From contig CAJHZI010000294.1 in NCBI GenBank assembly GCA_905160935.1, positions 747,001 through 811,000 on the forward strand: 64,000 nt of DNA, in the 5' to 3' direction. Made by a program: the position numbers and the translations under genes. Below, piece after piece: positions 9,603-20,439 of the stretch. The DNA comes from Enchytraeus crypticus. Its lineage: Eukaryota > Annelida > Clitellata > Enchytraeida > Enchytraeidae. The stretch's first letter is position 1; each line of letters opens with the position of its first letter. Under the pieces are notes generated by a model. The model did not search any database, was not told the origin of the DNA, and worked only from the letters and a program-made list of their open reading frames with translations.

Positions 9603-12600
9603 ATGGATGAGAAACATGGTAATAGCGATGTTTTTCAGCTGTTTAAGGCTTTCTTATTTAAGGTAAGTTCAGTTATAGTGAATACAGTTAAAAAGTTGTT
9701 TTGAGTCATCCCATGTCAAATGATCAAATTTCTAATCATCTTCCCAGGTTGTTTTAATGAAATTCGCACAAGTGAATTAAATTTTGTCTCTAGACTAGAT
9801 TTAAGTTTTGAGCTCAATTGCCTGATTTGTGTAGTAGTTTTGGGTAACAGTAGTAAATGTTAATTTATATTAACTTAATAAGTTAATATTAATTCTCAAG
9901 TAATAATAATAATAATACTAATAAAATAGTAAGTTATGTCTCGCGTCAAGTGTGTTCTTCACAGTCTCTTTCATTGTCAGCTACCTATCTGGCTACAATG
10001 GCAGCAGATCACGTACCTCTAGTTCTACAGCTAGTTTTCCCCAACACCGAGATCATCATCATCTTCCGAGATTGACGTTAAACCATATACCCTCTCCCTT
10101 TATCTGTACAGCGGCCTTTAAATACGACACTTGTTTGGGAAACAAAGTAAAGTAAAATATGTCTCTAGGCTAGATTAAGTTTTGAGTTCAATTGCCTGAC
10201 TTGTTTGAGAGTTGCAGTGGTTTATTTGATTCTGCGATCGGTCCATTTTACCAAAAAAGTAAAACATGCTTAATTTTCCATAACTTTGACTTACTGTAGC
10301 TCAGTTACCATTCAATCTATGTCAAACTTCTCCTGTATGCTCATTTTATTGCAGAGATCTACAGCAAGTGTTAACAATGTGTTTATATTGTTAATTTTAT
10401 TGATATTAGATCTGTTTGATTAAATTTCAATACCTTTTATATTGTGCATTAAAAATTTTTTATACGTCTAAAATTTTCAGATTTTTCTGTCACTTTGAAG
10501 TTTTTGTTTAGTTATATTAAGATGACAACTCACTATTTTAAAATTCCAATTCTGTAGTGGCTGAAAGATCTGTTTCACTATCTGTTGTCAACATCAAGAA
10601 TGGCTTCTCTTCGTCTCCTTAATTAGAAATAAACGTAGGCCGGAGCAGTGGAGCAGTCTAAACTGTGCTGTCATTATAACTTTCTTGTATCTGCAAACCT
10701 TGTGAACTTTACTTCAAGTGGTAATTAGATTCCTTATTAAAATGTGAGTATTTCTAAAGATGTACCTAGACTGTAGTTGTCCTGATCAAAATGTAATTAA
10801 AAATTGCTTAAATTGCATTTTACAGTTTGTATGTGTATTGTTTAGGTGTGCAGATTTGAAAATAAGGAAACACTACGAGAATGTTTGCTGTTAGGACTTA
10901 GTTCCGACATAGCAGAAGTGAATAGGGACAGGATCATGAAGTCCGTTGCGCGACTTCATGGTGCGCTTACAGTATGGAACTAAAATTTATTTTGTAATAA
11001 ATTAATAATAATATTATTAATAATTATTATTTATTTTGTAATAATTATTGAATGAATTTACAGTTTTATGTAGAACATTTTGTAGTGTAAATAAATGTGC
11101 CATATTTTACCATTTTCAATTAAAACGCTCAATAGCTTTATCAGATACACAATTACGTTGCCCGTATTCTCTCAACACTTGTTCATGCTAGTCGTTTAGA
11201 AGGAATCATCATGAAGGATGTCCTGGTTTCTGGGATGTCCCTGTGATATCCAGGAAGAGGAAAGGAAAGGTTTTTTATTATGATATGCTTGCCTGAGTTG
11301 TGTCCAGGTAGCTGGAGAATAGACCAACCCTGGACTGCACAAGTCTTAAAAGGAGACAAAGCACTCTGATCCAAACCAACATTAGAAAAGGCCTTTGCTT
11401 GGTGAGCGCCAAGTCTCCAGAGATAGCTACAAAAATTTCTAAACTGAATGGAAATATTTGTATATTGTGGGACATAGAGGAATGGAGAAGGTCTTTTCTT
11501 ATCCAAACCCAAGTTAAACTGGGATTCAAGGGAAGATGATGACGATGACGACTGTTATTATTAGTCACTGGTGCCATACCAATGATAAGTTTGATGTTTT
11601 CCGTACGGACTCGGGATTAGACGCAAAACTAACTCACCCTGCCGTAATTTACTACTTAGCACTGATTTATGTTGCAAAAGCACTGAATGAAGCAGCTGTG
11701 TTTAAAAGCAAAAATATTATTATTCTCAGAAATCAGAAATATTGTTTTTCTCAGAAATCATTCCAAAGTCTGTTCCTTTCTCTGGATTGTCAGTATTTGT
11801 GATTTTAGTCTTATATTTTTAATTACAATTTTCTAAAAATGATTACAAAAATTATATATTTATATATTTGTAGGATATATTGAAAGAACAAGGATATTCT
11901 ACAAGTTTTGTTTCCGTGAAAGATAAATTAAGCAATAAAGCTGACCCTACTACAGCTGAATCAGAACCTAACAGCACATCTGTACCATCCTCGTGTGATA
12001 GAGCTACTGAAAGTGTTTCAGAAAATCATATCGAGGCTAGAAAAATCACCATAGCTTCAGATAAGTTACCCCTAAGCTTTGAAAATTCATCCGTAAGGGA
12101 AGATAATTTTGCAGAAGTAAGAGATGGTAACGAAGCAGCAGATGTCTGTGCCAGTGGAAGCAGCTCTGAGAGAGGTTCTGCTTGGGTGAGCTGTTGTGAA
12201 GAGGAATTGAACAGTGAGGAGGAGGATGAGACAAGGCGGTTGTCGTATGATCCTGATCTTGTTCAGATAACTGCAAGCAAAGCTGAGGTAGGTTGATTCT
12301 TTTGTTGTTGTCACCTCTTTAATTGCCCTGCTATAATTTTCTCGTAGTCTCAGTACAGGCTGAGCCTATGTGTAGCTCTTTTGCATCTTTTTATTGCCTC
12401 GTACAATATCAATTTATATATGGACAGAACTTTGCCATAATTATTACTCTAGTTTAGTTATATAGTATAGGTTATGACTAGGTAGAATGGGATCTGGAGT
12501 AAGACAAGACTGTAGTATTAGCAATGATAGAAGAGGCCTTGGAAGACTTTGAAGGTGAAGTAAAAGTTGGAGGTAAGTAGTTGAAAATGTGAGGTTTGCT

Positions 12601-15600
12601 GATGTGCAAGGAATGACAAGAATGAATGGAAGCATGAATGGACCGCAGAAGATAATGGAGAAGCCACCTCATTGAAGTAAGGTACAAAAAAATAATAAAA
12701 AGACATAGTTGATGGGAGTGTCCAAGAAAAGAGGAAGGCAATATCACAATAATTGGTACGAGATTGGAGCAGATGAGGAGTCTCAATTTGTAAGGTCACA
12801 TTAAAAGATTATATCAGATGATGGAAGAGAAAGTTAGACCAAAATAAGTAGGAGGATAGCACTGCTAAAAACTTATCAGTGATTTATCTTGAAGACTCTT
12901 TGAACCTCTGAGTAGCTGTTGTGATATTGTTCATATAGATTTACGTAATTACGAGTCTAGAACTCAAATTCTGTATATTTGTGCTCGTCTGTAGATAGAC
13001 AGAAGAATTTCGGCATTCATAGAGAGGCAACGACAGAAAACCAACTTTGAGAATGTGAGAGAATTCTGCGGGCAGACACTCAATGCAGGTTGATAATATT
13101 CTATATTTAGTAATAAGAGATTCGTTCTCTCTCTTTTTCTCTGTTGCTCTTTCACCCCTCTCTCTCTCTCTCTTTCCATCTGTCACTCTCGCTCAGCTAT
13201 GGACCGTTATGTTGTTCCGTTGAAAGTTTTACCTTTGCAACAGCATGGTGTAATCCTATAAAAATATGTAAACTTTAATTTACATTCGACTTCTATATGT
13301 TAATCGGCTCCTACAATTCACATGCAGTTTTGATTTACATACAACACCATGCTATACATACAACACCATGTTGTACATACAACACCATGTTGTACATACA
13401 ACACCATGTTGTACATACAACACCATGTTGTACATACAACACCATGCTATACATACAACACCATGCTATACATACAACACCATGTTGTACATACAACACC
13501 ATGCTATACATACAACACCATGTTGTACATACAACACCATGCTATACATACAACACCATGTTGTACATACAACACCATGTTGTACATACAACACCATGCA
13601 TACAACACCATGTTGTACATACAACACCATGCTATACATACAACACCATGCTATACATACAACACCATGTTGTACATACAACACCATGCTATACATACAA
13701 CACCATGTTGTACATACAACACCATGCTATACAACACCATGCTATACATACAACACCATGTTGTACATACAACACCATGCTATGCATACAACACCATGCT
13801 ATACATACAACACCATGTTGTACATACAACACCATGCTATACATACAACACCATGCTATACATACAACACCATGTTGTACATACAACACCATGCTATACA
13901 TACAACACCATGTTGTACATACAACACCATGCTATACATACAACACCATGCTATACATACAACACCATGTTGTACATACAACACCATGCTATACATACAA
14001 CACCATGCTATACATACAACACCATGCTATACATACAACACCATGCTATACATACAGCACTGTGTTATGCAGGTAGCAGCTGTGCCCGAGTTGATGCTGT
14101 GTTTACACCTAGAGCTGGCAGCAGAAGTCACATAAAAGGTAGACTTATTTCTGTTCTTTAAAATTTAATAATTTTACCTAACCACGTATTATCATATATT
14201 ACATGTGTTAACATTTGATGTATTTGAGATAAAGATTTAATGCATCAAATATAAGTAACATGATAATATTATTTTTCTCATTTTAAAGGTAGCCTTGAGC
14301 ATAATGTTCCTATACTCAATTAAAATATATCGTTCAAAGCAGTGAATTTCTACAATTGTTTTCATGGTACAGTTGTTTCATGTTACAGTTGCTTCATGCT
14401 ACAGTGGTTTCGTGCTTCAGTTGTTTTGTGCTACAATTGTTTCATGCTACAGTTGTTTCATGCTACAGTTGTTTCATGCTACAATTGTTTCATGCTACAG
14501 TTGCTTTGTGCTACAGTTGTTTCATGCTACAGTTGTTTTGTGCTACAGTTGTTTTGTGCTACAGTTATTTTGTGCTACAGTTATTTTGTGCTACAGTTGT
14601 TTTGTGCTACAGTTGTTTTGTGCTACAGTTGTTTTGTGCTACAGTTGTTTTGTGCTACAGTTGTTTTGTGCTACAGTTATTTTGTGCTACAGTTATTTTG
14701 TGCTACAGTTGTTTTGTGCTACAGTTGTTTTGTCCTACAGTTGTTTTGTGCTACTGTTGTTTTGTCCTACATGTCCCTTGGATGCTGTCGGAACATGTAA
14801 CAACGGTGTTACTAGACTAAAGCATTCTGTTAGCATTCAAGGCTACTGATGGCTCCAATTGAAATAAAAATTTGAAATACTGTTCTACTTGTTACGCTAT
14901 TGACTGTATTTACAATGTTAAGTTTCCTTTTAATTTGGCTCAAGTTGCAAAGGAACGAGACTGATAAGTTTTAAATGCTAGATCTCAAATTGTTGTTGTA
15001 AAATATTTATATAAATATTTATAACTGATTTTTGAGCCACTGTAACAACAAACAACAACAAAATTAGAGTGCTACTCTCGTCAATGACAACATTGAGCAC
15101 TGTGGTACCAAATTAAATCCGATGAACAGAGTGTGGGGTCCAGAACGATGCGATCCAAAATCCGGGAGGTCGGTCCGAGGAAGGGTACTAGTGGAATGGA
15201 GGTTTGCGCGTTGGTCTCAGTTCATGTGCAAAGGTTGAATATGAGTGGTCAAAAAGAAAAGCCTTCAACCGTCTATGAAACTGTTCATATGAAAGGAAAG
15301 GATGGTCAGCAGAAGATGAGGGGGTGCGTAAAGTGTAAGGAAGAGAATTCCAGACCTGAGGAGCAGTGTGCTGGAAGGAACGCTTGGAGAGCTTACTGCG
15401 AGAAGGGATGCAAGGTCGCTCTAAAGTGATTAGCTTAGAGGACCTAGTGTACGACTGCATGGAGGAAGGCTGTCTCACTTGCATTAAGTGGGACATGTAA
15501 CCTTTACCAGAGTGGTGGTGTACTCTGGCTTTAATCAGTTTATCCTAAAACAGTGAACATTCGTTAGGATAGATACTAAAAGTATTTTGAAACTCACGAT

Positions 15601-18600
15601 TGAAATATTTCATGAACCGCTTACGATATGCTTATATAGTTTGGTCTATTCCACTGCAGCCAGACACAGCCCCGGCTTGTTATCATTATTATTATACAAT
15701 TTATCATACGCATATCACAAGTGCCATTTACAATAAACATTTTGAGCGTATTATAAAGCTGGTAAATCTAATACTAACGTCAGTTTTCTCACTCGAAACT
15801 GATGTCAGTGACGGGCGAGCCCAGGATATAAAAAATGAACGGAAATAAAGTTCCACAAGTGGCATTTACATATTCTGAATTTTAAAAGAAAACATTTGCT
15901 TTAATCATTTATTATGTTCAATGAAATTTTTAGGGTAATTATGCGCCAAGATAAATTTATTTGCTCATATATGAAAATTGTCCTTTGAATGAATTGTTTT
16001 GTAATTGATGCATATGCTAGTCGTGATGAGATTACCTGATTATGTTTCAGTGAAGCGAGTGGTCAATCATTACGGACCTCAGACAGAAAGAGGTCACTCA
16101 AGTCGCTTGACCGCTTCCATCACCATGTGTCCATCCTCTGTCAACATTAAAAATACCGACTTGGAAAATCCTGCTAATTATTATACTGGCAGTTCTAGGT
16201 CCTTCTGTGATGGGAATTCCAGTGGAAATACTGAAAGTAGTGCTTCGGGAAGTTACAGTGAAAATTATGCAAGTAATTTCCCCTCTGTTATTAAGAGAAA
16301 GACTGTTGTGCCGGTAGGAGCCGCTGAGAGGATAAGAACATTAGAGGAACATCTGCATGTCGACAAGAATGGTACTGTGCTCTATATTACATTTTGCAAT
16401 TTACAATAATTTGCTGTTATCAACATTACTGGTTATTAATTAACTTTATGAAGAGTTTATTTTCAAGCTATTGGTGAGTTAATTATTAAATTATTAAATT
16501 CAAATTTCACTGCAAATAATAATAATATTAATAATAATAATAATTTGCTTGCTTGTTTATTTTTTTAATCTAAAAAATAATAATAATAAAAATAATATAA
16601 AAAAATTGTAGCAATGATTTTACTTTTATAATGTATTAAAATTTTTCAAAGTGCTGGGGAAGGCTGTGGAGAGATTTTATTGCGTAAGTATTGTTAGATA
16701 AAATATAATTATATCATCTGTATTACATACTCATGTTTTAATTAGATTATGGTTGCTCAACTTTGTATTTACAATAATCTAGCATTCAAGTGATGGTCTA
16801 TTTACCTAATGCTTACTATTTGGTTTATATCAAGTCATGTAAAAGCTGGTAAAGCTAAGGTTAACGTCAGTTTCCTCACTCGAAAGCGATGTCAGTGACG
16901 GGCGAGCTCAGGATCATGTGATCATGTGATCATCATATCTTATCTTTACAGCCAAAGATTTGTCTATGATGTTCCTACACAAGACTATTCTCTTTTTGTT
17001 CGCATTGTTGCTCACATTGCCATTGTTTGCCATTTCTTCGACGATATTCATTCCTCTTCCTTCTGTTCTTCCATAAAAACTAATTACAGGAACCTACAAG
17101 TCTTCTTCTAGGCGGTCTTTCCATCTTCCTTTAGGTCTTCTCACTGTTCTTTTGCTATCAGCTTTGTAGCTAAATATCTTTCGACATTTTCTGTTTTTAC
17201 CCATTCGTAGCACAAGTCCCGCCCATTTCATTCTTTTCAGGATGATTTCGCTGACCATTCGTTGTTGTGTTCTTACCCTAATGCTCTCATTTTGTACATG
17301 CTCTTTATGATTTTTACTTTATTTTGAACCCGTGAACAAAATTTAATGCGAAAATTAAATTACAGTCAGTTGTTCTCAGAGTAAGTTAATAGACGTAAAC
17401 GAGACTTTTACTATCAAGTAGCATATGTAGTCCACTTGTGTAATAACGTGTTATATTTATAATATGTAAGCAAAAGTATGTAGATCTATTTATCGTACAT
17501 GTATGATACCCTGTGATATGAATATTCTGATTAAGTAATATAGATTTGACGGCTATTTAAATGATAACATGAGATATCTATAATCTTGTTGCGATGACGT
17601 GTGATATTAATAATATAGCTAACACGTGTTGTGTATAATCTATGATAACACGTGTTGTGTATAATCTATGATAACACATGGTGTGTATAATCTATGATAA
17701 CACGTGTTGTGTATAGTCTATGATAACACGTGTTGTGTATAATCTATGATAACACGTGTTGTGTATAATCTATGATAACACGTGGTGTGTATAATCTATG
17801 ATAACACATGTTGTGTATAGTCTATGATAACATGTGTTGTGTATAATCTATGATAACACGTGGTGTGTATAATCTATGATAACACGTGTGTGTAAATCTA
17901 TAATAAAATGTTGTGTGTGTAACTCTATGATATCACGTGTTTGTTTATAATCTATGATAACACGTGCTGTGTATAACTATGATACACTGGTGTGTATAAT
18001 CTATGATAAAATGTTGGTGTATAGTCTATGAATAACATTGTTGTGTTAAATCTAGATACACTGGTGTGTATAATCTATGATAACACGTGTTGTGTATAAT
18101 CTATGATAACACGTGGTGTGTATAATCTATGATAACACGTGGTGTGTATAATCTATGATAACACGTGGTGTGTATAATCTATGATAACACGTGGTGTGTA
18201 TAATCTATGATAACACGTGGTGTGTATAATCTATGATAACACGTGTTTAGATGATCAGGACATTCTCACGCGACTGCATAATTTAGAAGTGAAGATACTT
18301 GAGATGGAGAGTCAATCGGTAGAATATTCAGTAAGTTAAAGCTTACTATTTTAAATTCTTACTCTAAATATTATACTTTTCATTTCTCTTGTTTTCAGAA
18401 ATTTGATGAATGTAATTTACTCAACGAATAATTTTTTAAAGCCGGTTTCATCATAGTAGGTCGCTGTATTAAGTATCTTATTGAATAATTTAATACCAGT
18501 TTCATCATTGTATGTAGCTAAATTGGCTTTCTTTCTTAAGCAACAGTTGAAATCTGTTTATCTAAACTGAATAAACATAGACGTATTATTTGTTATTGCT

Positions 18601-19393
18601 GCTGACTGTTAAAAGTTAAAATGATTATTTGTTGAGATTAATCATAATTTTGCAAAAAGTTCATAATTTTTCTAAAGTTTTTAATATTAAGATCAAAGTG
18701 AATTTCGTGCTCGTAAATTTAATGTCCCTGAAGTTTTAAGTATTTTAATTACTTTTGAAACTTATTTTTTTATAGAATAGAGTTCACATACTCAAATGTA
18801 TACAGAAATAAATGGTATGTTTGTGCAGCACTACCATGATATTAAACGAGCACGAATGGACCCTCAGCTTTCATCGAATAGGCAGCAGGTTTGATTTTTT
18901 TTTAATTTGTAGGGGCCTACACTTTTCTACGCTTAAAAAGGTTTGGTCTAATCAAAAATTCTATTTCATGATCAGTTATTTTGTGTAACATGCAATTAAA
19001 TGTATTAATATAATATTGCTCTCGTCAGAAAATCTAGAGTGCTTTGGAGTTGAAATAAATATAGTTTTATTGTATTTAAAAGCCAAAGTCCGTTAGAAAA
19101 GCCAGTTCGTATCTCGATAGCCCGTCAGTGACGGACCACCTCTGAACACTTCACATATTGATACCCAGTCTGTTACCTAGAGTCATGCCTCTGGCCTTGT
19201 CCAGTTAAATAATTATAAAATATTTTAGTGTAAATATTGTTGTGAAAGTAAAGTAAAGCCTTGTAGCGGTGTAGAAAAAAATCACCTTCAAGTATATATT
19301 TTACTTTATTGTGTATAGAACCCGCAGAGTTCCTCAGAAGTGTCAAGAAGAATCGAGTATCTTAGAGGTTTACTGCTCTCAAAAGCTCCTTAG
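9603..19393 (+). CDS. MBIP: MBIP homologue (MAP3K12-binding inhibitory protein / ATAC complex subunit), 9 exons
   Basis: Exons: 9603-9662, 10846-10971, 11874-12287, 12995-13088, 14073-14138, 16051-16371, 18251-18330, 18829-18888 and 19319-19393 (TAG). All introns are GT..AG and the phases chain to exactly 432 codons (431 aa; human MBIP is about 344). Seen motifs that match MBIP in order: YDPDLVQITASKAEIDRRI (about 187-205) followed by SAFIER; CARVDAVFTPRAGSRSHIK (235-253); RVVNHYGPQT (256-265); AERIRTLEEHL (344-354); a coiled-coil stretch in exon 7 (DILTRLHNLEVKILEME); the basic KRAR in exon 8; and a last leucine-rich helix ending in LLLSKAP. Exon 3 is Ser/Glu-rich with an acidic EEEDE run, and exon 6 has a Ser/Asn-rich insert; these account for the extra length. 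In animals MBIP inhibits the kinase DLK/MUK and is a subunit of the nuclear ATAC histone acetyltransferase complex. The start at 9603 is the first Met of an exon ending in a clean GTAAGT donor; exons 1-2 are the least certain. Confidence 0.9.
9784..10205. repeat. Direct-repeat pair flanking about 330 bp in MBIP intron 1
   Basis: TGTCTCTAGACTAGATTTAA with GAGCTCAATTGCCTGA (9784-9830) recurs as TGTCTCTAGGCTAGATTAAG with GAGTTCAATTGCCTGA (10159-10205). The space between holds AAT repeats and a TTGACGTTAAACC stretch like the (TTA)n family tail. Confidence 0.7.
11290..11550 (+). repeat. (GAT)n-tailed repeat, diverged copy in MBIP intron 2
   Basis: GTTGTGTCCAGGTAGCTGGA, GAATAGACCAACCCTGG, TTGGTGAGCGCCAAG and CTGGGATTCAAGGGAAGATG with a GATGACGATGACGAC tail follow the family order. 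Confidence 0.75.
12476..12840 (+). pseudogene. LINE reverse transcriptase remnant in MBIP intron 3
   Basis: Frameshifted traces of the palm domain can be read: GVRQ, EEALEDFEGEVKVGG, VRFADVQGM and GPQKIMEK, matching the 22.1-23.9 kb family. The second Asp of the ADD triad is Val. Confidence 0.65.
13330..14065 (+). repeat. 19-bp minisatellite (about 38 copies), MBIP intron 4
   Basis: The unit is CATACAACACCATGTTGTA with a common CTA-for-TTG variant; two units are shortened (near 13598 and 13730). The array ends about 8 bp before the exon 5 acceptor. Long reading frames over it are an artefact of the repeat. Confidence 0.97.
14350..14770 (+). repeat. 16-bp minisatellite (about 25 copies), MBIP intron 5
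   Basis: The unit is ACAGTTGTTTTGTGCT. Early copies have CAT for TGT, and a few have TTATTTT. It begins about 210 bp after the exon 5 donor. Confidence 0.96.
15188..15530 (-). pseudogene. C-terminal end of a CR1-like LINE ORF2
   Basis: The - strand reads YTRSSKLITLERPCIPSRSK, then LSKRSFQHTAPQVWNSLPYT and FHRRLKAFLFDHSY. RSF..APQ.WNSLP with a trailing F..RLKAFLF is the standard end of CR1-type polymerases. Everything upstream of this, including the polymerase core, is missing. It lies in MBIP intron 5. Confidence 0.8.
15757..15826 (-). repeat. SINE 3' half in MBIP intron 5
   Basis: AAGCTGGTAAATCTAATACT, AACGTCAGTTTTCTCACTCG and ATGTCAGTGACGGGCGAGCC; truncated before the B box. Confidence 0.8.
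16842..16916 (-). repeat. SINE 3' half in MBIP intron 6
   Basis: AAAGCTGGTAAAGCTAAGGT, TAACGTCAGTTTCCTCACTC and GTGACGGGCGAGCTCAGGAT; truncated before the B box. Confidence 0.8.
17620..18250 (+). repeat. 26-bp E-box minisatellite (about 24 copies), MBIP intron 6
   Basis: Each unit holds CACGTG, then TTGTGTATAATCTATGATAA. The centre (17890-18060) is degenerate, while both flanks are regular. The last unit flows directly into the exon 7 acceptor TTTAG at 18250. Confidence 0.96.
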
Positions 19394-20262
19394 AAATTCT
19401 TAGAGATCTCTCTAGGGTTCAGTCAAACTCTCAAAGCTCCTTAGAGATCTCCTCTCTAGGGTTCAGTCAAACCTATGCATTGGGGTCTCAAAGCTTCTTA
19501 GAGATCTCTCTAGGCTTCAGTCAAACCTATGCGCGTGGGGTCTCAAAGCTTCTTAGAGATCTCTCTAGGGTTCAGTCAAACCTATGCTCGTGGGGTCTCA
19601 AAGCTCCTTAGAGATCTCTCTAGGGTTCAGTCAAACCTATGCATTGGGGTCTCAAAGCTTCTTAGAGATCTCTCTATGGTTCAGTCAAACCTATACACGT
19701 GGGTCTCAAAGCTTCTTAGAGATCTCTCTAGGGTTCAGTCAAACTTATGTGTGGTCTCAAAGCTCCTTAGAGATCTCCTCTCTAGGGTTCAGTCAAACCT
19801 ATGCATTGGGGTCTCAAAGCTTCTTAGAGATCTCTCTAGGCTTCAGTCAAACCTATGCGCGTGGGGTCTCAAAGCTTCTTAGAGATCTCTCTAGGGTTCA
19901 GTCAAACCTATGCTCGTGGGGTCTCAAAGCTCCTTAGAGATCTCTCTAGGGTTCAGTCAAACCTATGCATTAGGGTCTCAAAGCTTCTTAGAGATCTCTC
20001 TAGGGTTCAGTCAAACCTATACACGTGGGTCTCAAAGCTTCTTATAGATCTCTCTAGGGTTCAGTCAAACCTATGTGTGGTCTCAAAGCTCCTTAGAGAT
20101 CTCCTCTCTAGGGTTCAGTCAAACCTATGCTCGTGGGGTCTCAAAGGCTCCTTAGAAATCTCTCTAGGGTTCAGTCAAACCTATGCTCGTGGGGTCTCAA
20201 AGGCTCCTTAGAAATCTCTTTAGGGTTCAGTCAAACATATACACGTGGGGTCTCAACAGGAT
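19370..20262 (+). repeat. Roughly 54-bp minisatellite grown from the MBIP stop-codon region, higher-order period 326 bp
   Basis: The unit core is TCTCAAAGCTCCTTAGAGAT, then CTCTCTAGGGTTCAGTCAAA and CCTATGC. The MBIP 3' end itself reads TCTCAAAAGCTCCTTAGAAA, so the first unit includes the last codons and TAG. Distinctive units (with CTCCTCTCTAGG) recur at 19451, 19777 and 20103, exactly 326 bp apart. It lies in the presumed 3' UTR; an AATAAA follows at 20426-20431. Confidence 0.95.
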
Positions 20263-20425
20263 TTGGTGGCATCTAATGTTTTAAACATTAGAGTAAACTG
20301 ATTGATGTTGATGTTGGGGGGGGGGGGCAGAGGGTGGCACAGCGCTAATTAGAGAGGAGGAGAGGACAATGTTTCCTAAGTATTCCTGACAAAATCTATG
20401 AAGTTTTATATTATTTAGTGTAATG

Positions 20426-20431
20426 AATAAA
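20426..20431 (+). promoter_or_regulatory. Candidate polyadenylation signal for MBIP
   Basis: This is the first clean AATAAA after the stop codon and the minisatellite. Its use is inferred from position only. Confidence 0.3.
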
Positions 20432-20439
20432 AATTTGTT

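Noticed and set aside
11183-11577. Frames of about 100 codons on the - strand
   Set aside because: They fall in a non-coding (GAT)n-tailed repeat that is also frame-less in its other copies.
12046-12314. - strand frames opposite MBIP exon 3
   Set aside because: Shadows of a conserved, correctly spliced + strand exon.
13297-14161. Long open frames of 250-270 codons over the 19-bp repeat
   Set aside because: All three + frames are open only because of the repeat; exon 5 of MBIP uses the end in one frame after a normal acceptor, so these are not genes.
14342-14849. Open frames of 150-160 codons over the 16-bp repeat
   Set aside because: Same artefact: 16 is not a multiple of 3, so every frame repeats the same Cys/Phe/Val peptide. 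The region is intron 5.
19529-20211. Overlapping frames over the 54-bp repeat (LLRDLSRVQSNLC peptides)
   Set aside because: They lie after the MBIP stop codon and mirror the repeat; no start context or homology.
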